64,000 bases of DNA from positions 62,001 to 126,000 of the forward strand of contig CAWFMA010000037.1 of assembly GCA_963816855.1 (NCBI GenBank), given 5' to 3'. Position numbers and translations under genes: made by a program. The notes under the pieces were generated by a model. That model ran no database searches and had not been told where the DNA came from. It saw nothing but the letters and a program-made list of their open reading frames with translations. Positions 61,963-64,000 of this stretch are shown here, piece by piece. This DNA comes from DASTFP01 sp963816855. GTDB lineage: Bacteria; Verrucomicrobiota; Verrucomicrobiia; Chthoniobacterales; Terrimicrobiaceae. Positions within the stretch are counted from its first letter, which is position 1. Each line of letters begins with the position of its first letter.

Positions 61963-62803
61963 TGGTAAGGTTGGGAATAGTGGTAGACGAAAATCCTCTG
62001 TGGGTTTCGAACTCACGGTCGCCTTTCGTTCTGGGACGAACGTTGCAGCGGTTCACGAAGTCGTCTGAGTTTCTGACAAAACGCCTCTCGTTCCTCGTCC
62101 GTGATTTCGTGCTCGGCATTCTCCGGTGGAAGGATTTCCGCTGGGGCTTCAAGCCATTTTGGACGGTGCGGCTCTGTCCAGCTAAGGCATCATGGTAGCG
62201 GCATTGCTCGGCAAAGAGCGTTTCGCCTCGCGTCCTTTCTTTCTTCCTAGAAGCCTCGCCGAGCTCGACTTGAATTTGGCTCAGACGTCTTTCGAGCGAA
62301 ATCCGCTCCGAAGCCGATAGACCAGGAGCATTCGCCTCGGAGAGTGTTCGGCCTTGGGCTCGGGCCCGCGCGCGCGATCCCCCTTCTTGTGTGGTCTGCT
62401 TATATGGTCTGCTTTGTCCCATACGGGACACCGTGTCCTTACACGGGACACCGTGTCCTGTATAGGACACCCCCTCCAGTCGGACTGTCTCGCTGTTTCG
62501 GACCACGATCCGCGGAAGCGTCCATTCAGTAGCGGCGCAATCGCCTGCCGGCGTGAGGGAGGCCTTTCGGTGAAGCCATCCCAATTTCTCCAGTTCATTC
62601 GATGCCCGGCGTAAGCGGGCATCGTTCCACGAGAGCCAGGCACGCAGAAATCTTCTACTAGCTTTGACGTTCTGCTCGCCGTCCGCCACATCCAGCAGGC
62701 GTGCGAAAAGCAATTTGGCATCGCTGCTGATTTGCAAACCGGCAATCCATCGAAAGAGCCGGATGAATTGCGCATCGGAGGCCCTAATGGTGTGCTCCTT
62801 CAT
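61913..62803 (-). CDS. Winged-helix-like protein of the mobile element
   Basis: 296 residues. The first 95 residues (FIRLFRWIAGLQISSDAKLL, FLRAWLSWNDARLRRASNEL, EKLGWLHRKA) look like a winged-helix DNA-binding domain, possibly a replication or transcription regulator. The rest is basic, Ser/Arg-rich and poorly folded in appearance. Part of it (about 118-133) is encoded by palindromic DNA repeats. It couples by ATGA to the gene before it and overlaps the MobC-like gene. Identity unknown. Confidence 0.65.
   Translation of the reverse strand: MKEHTIRASDAQFIRLFRWIAGLQISSDAKLLFARLLDVADGEQNVKASRRFLRAWLSWNDARLRRASNELEKLGWLHRKASLTPAGDCAATEWTLPRIVVRNSETVRLEGVSYTGHGVPCKDTVSRMGQSRPYKQTTQEGGSRARARAQGRTLSEANAPGLSASERISLERRLSQIQVELGEASRKKERTRGETLFAEQCRYHDALAGQSRTVQNGLKPQRKSFHRRMPSTKSRTRNERRFVRNSDDFVNRCNVRPRTKGDREFETHRGFSSTTIPNLTNGNLTLSPTENRTARN
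62415..62470. repeat. Iteron-like palindromic repeats
   Basis: ACGGGACACCGTGTCCT occurs at 62423-62439 and exactly again at 62443-62459 (20-bp period). Each contains the palindrome GGACAC-C-GTGTCC. Half-copies flank them (TGTCCC at 62415 and GGACAC at 62465). They lie inside a coding frame. Fit for an operator or replication iterons of the mobile element. Confidence 0.65.
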
Positions 62804-63095
62804 GCTGATGGCGCGCTCTCGCGTGTCGGGTGGCGCTCACTCGGCATGAGAGGCGGCAACTCCCCCTTCAGAAGCCTGCCATAGGCGGCCTCAACCGATG
62901 AAGTGTCGATAAGGAGATCGCGGCCCGACCTTACGATGACAGCCATTGATCTCCGGCGTGACGGCTGGCCCAGAGCATGCGCGCCACGAGCTTTGATGAA
63001 CCCAGCGCGGAAATTGCCTGTCTCTTGGTAAGCGCCAGCGGGCGGACACCGCCAAATGAAACAAGGTGAGGGGAAGTTGGTTCTTGAGGTCTCAT
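62800..63095 (-). pseudogene. Small DNA-binding (excisionase-like) gene with a 1-nt deletion
   Basis: ATG at 63095 with AAAGGAG six bases upstream. The first frame reads VRPLALTKRQAISALGSSKL then VARMLWASRHAGDQWL and stops at TAA (62933-62931). The neighbouring frame continues VIVRSGRDLLIDTSSVEAAY then GRLLKGELPPLMPSER and ends in a TGA that overlaps the next gene's ATG (ATGA). One added base near 62937 would give a 98-residue protein with the layout of small HTH/excisionase proteins of integrative elements. Too short to show as a long frame. Sequencing error or real lesion. Confidence 0.6.
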
Positions 63096-64000
63096 GGTTT
63101 TCTCCTTTGGTTGATGAAGCCAGATGGCTCCATTCGAGACCTGATTATGTCAGAATTTTCGAGGAGGGTTGTTCTCGACGCGGAACAACTTTACAGAGGA
63201 AATCGAAAATATTTTCATATGATCTCCGTTCGGCAGCTATTTCAAACCCTCCTCGGGCAGCTGCTTTCGCAACTCTTCTTATTTGAGGGCTCGCTGCACT
63301 GAACTGAGGTCTTTCTCCTCCCCATTCAGCCCAATTTTATATCGTTTCCGTCCCGCTTTCGTAAGCATCCCGAGAAATGCGAGAGAAGAAATAAGCTAAT
63401 CGGCTCGGCAATTGAGCGGAAGTTCGTTTCCTGTCGCTCGCACTACCAGAGGCAATATTCTGATACCTGAGAGGGTGAAGAAATGTCTTCCAGATGTCTC
63501 TGAGGCCCAGCGACTGACAGGAAATGGAATGGCAGCCCCATCATTTTGGTCGAGAAATCTTAGAGCGACAAAGAATCGACTTTTTTTAGCTCGGAGCTGA
63601 CGCGATTTCTGCATCGATTCCGTGATGCATGGCCCATGCGCTCAAATACTGTCTCCAGGCCGGCCATCTGGTGACTGAGGTTTCCTGGATTCTGGAAAAC
63701 AATTCCCCGATTCAGAACCCGTATTTGTCGTGATTGGGATATCGTGAAGTATCAAAGTCACATCAGGCCCGGCATTCGGACAATGGTGATCCTTCAATAT
63801 CGGTTTGTTCTCGCTCACCATTCGCCTCTGTAGCCATTTTACGGTTTTCGAAGCAATTTCGCCGATCTGGGCGATTGCCCGAGCCGGATCTCGTCATCCA
63901 CTTGGTGAGCTCATGGTCATCGCGCTGCCTGGCGTAATGGGCCGTGGTGGTCTTGGAGATATCGGCACACCGACCGGATCTGGAATAACATTACCCGCCA
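63096..64000. other. Right-hand part of the mobile element, no intact gene recognised
   Basis: About 900 bp. Frames of 60-80 codons on both strands do not resemble known proteins. AT content is higher than in the rest of the window (e.g. 63150-63400), as in acquired DNA. It should contain the promoter of the excisionase-like gene. A possible integrase tail is listed separately. Confidence 0.4.
63763..63990 (-). pseudogene. Possible C-terminal fragment of a tyrosine recombinase
   Basis: A minus-strand frame open from 63990 to the TGA at 63763 reads CADISKTTTAHYARQRDDHE then ELTKWM and an acidic tail. The stretch ISKTTTAHYAR resembles the end of tyrosine integrases, where the nucleophile lies in (I)xxTxxHYA. 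The preceding codon stretch has a stop, so it would be a broken remnant. Weak evidence. Confidence 0.22.

Noticed and set aside
63396..63614. Overlapping 62- and 72-codon frames on both strands
   Set aside because: Neither resembles a protein family, no Shine-Dalgarno, and they mirror each other.

Overview
The window looks like one stretch of a GC-rich (roughly 58-60 %) Gram-negative chromosome. Signs are lipobox lipoproteins, a CysTWA sulfate importer, adjacent dnaG and rpoD, a PPi-type phosphofructokinase and many FN3/carbohydrate-binding-like secreted proteins. My best guess is a soil-type Verrucomicrobiota (Chthoniobacterales-like). This rests on gene content only and should be treated as low to moderate confidence. 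Several frameshifts sit at homopolymer runs, so some 'pseudogenes' may be sequencing or assembly errors.

1-14,356 (all minus strand, read right to left): a nearly complete sulfur acquisition and cysteine locus. The order is an Rrf2 regulator with three cysteines, ssuABC, a sulfate-binding protein, cysK, a rhodanese, a second sulfate-binding protein, an M14-type amidohydrolase, cysT-cysW-cysA, serine O-acetyltransferase, a family 2A encapsulin shell (SrpI type), and its cargo, a SufS-type cysteine desulfurase with a disordered N-terminal extension of about 230 residues. The cargo gene runs off the left edge. Together the genes import sulfate and organosulfur, make cysteine, strip its sulfur, and probably sequester that sulfur in a protein nanocompartment. 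This is the most interesting system in the window.

14,479-28,640: mixed housekeeping and sugar metabolism. It holds an L,D-transpeptidase, a secreted ASH/DUF1573-like protein, 6-phosphogluconate dehydrogenase, a halogenase-like flavoprotein with a lipoprotein, a thioredoxin-like ferredoxin, a heavily frameshifted AspT/YidE transporter pseudogene, an O-methyltransferase, a polyol dehydrogenase, a frameshifted SDR, and a three-gene sugar operon (DhnA-type aldolase, Gfo/Idh/MocA oxidoreductase, lyxose-isomerase-like cupin).

28,875-41,826: a secreted FN3/DUF4082 protein and its decayed, truncated paralogue, a DUF4032-universal stress fusion, a metallophosphoesterase, PPi-phosphofructokinase, SDR, HAD phosphatase, araA and araD (no araB seen) and a DUF1232 protein.

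42,026-60,205: genome maintenance and core genes. These are recF-dprA-topB, a 336-bp MITE-like repeat with terminal inverted repeats and a 5-bp target duplication, argG, a TauE-type permease, nfeD, dnaG-rpoD, algH, corA, a class III aminotransferase, a GT2 glycosyltransferase translationally coupled to a lipoprotein L,D-transpeptidase, and initiator tRNA-fMet with a strong terminator.

60,206-64,000: the start of a mobilizable genetic element next to the tRNA. It has a MobA/MobL (MOBQ-like) relaxase, an oriT-like site, a MobC/TraD-like accessory protein, a winged-helix-like protein containing palindromic iteron-like repeats, and a small DNA-binding-type gene with a 1-nt frameshift. The right end holds no convincing intact gene, only a possible integrase C-terminal fragment.
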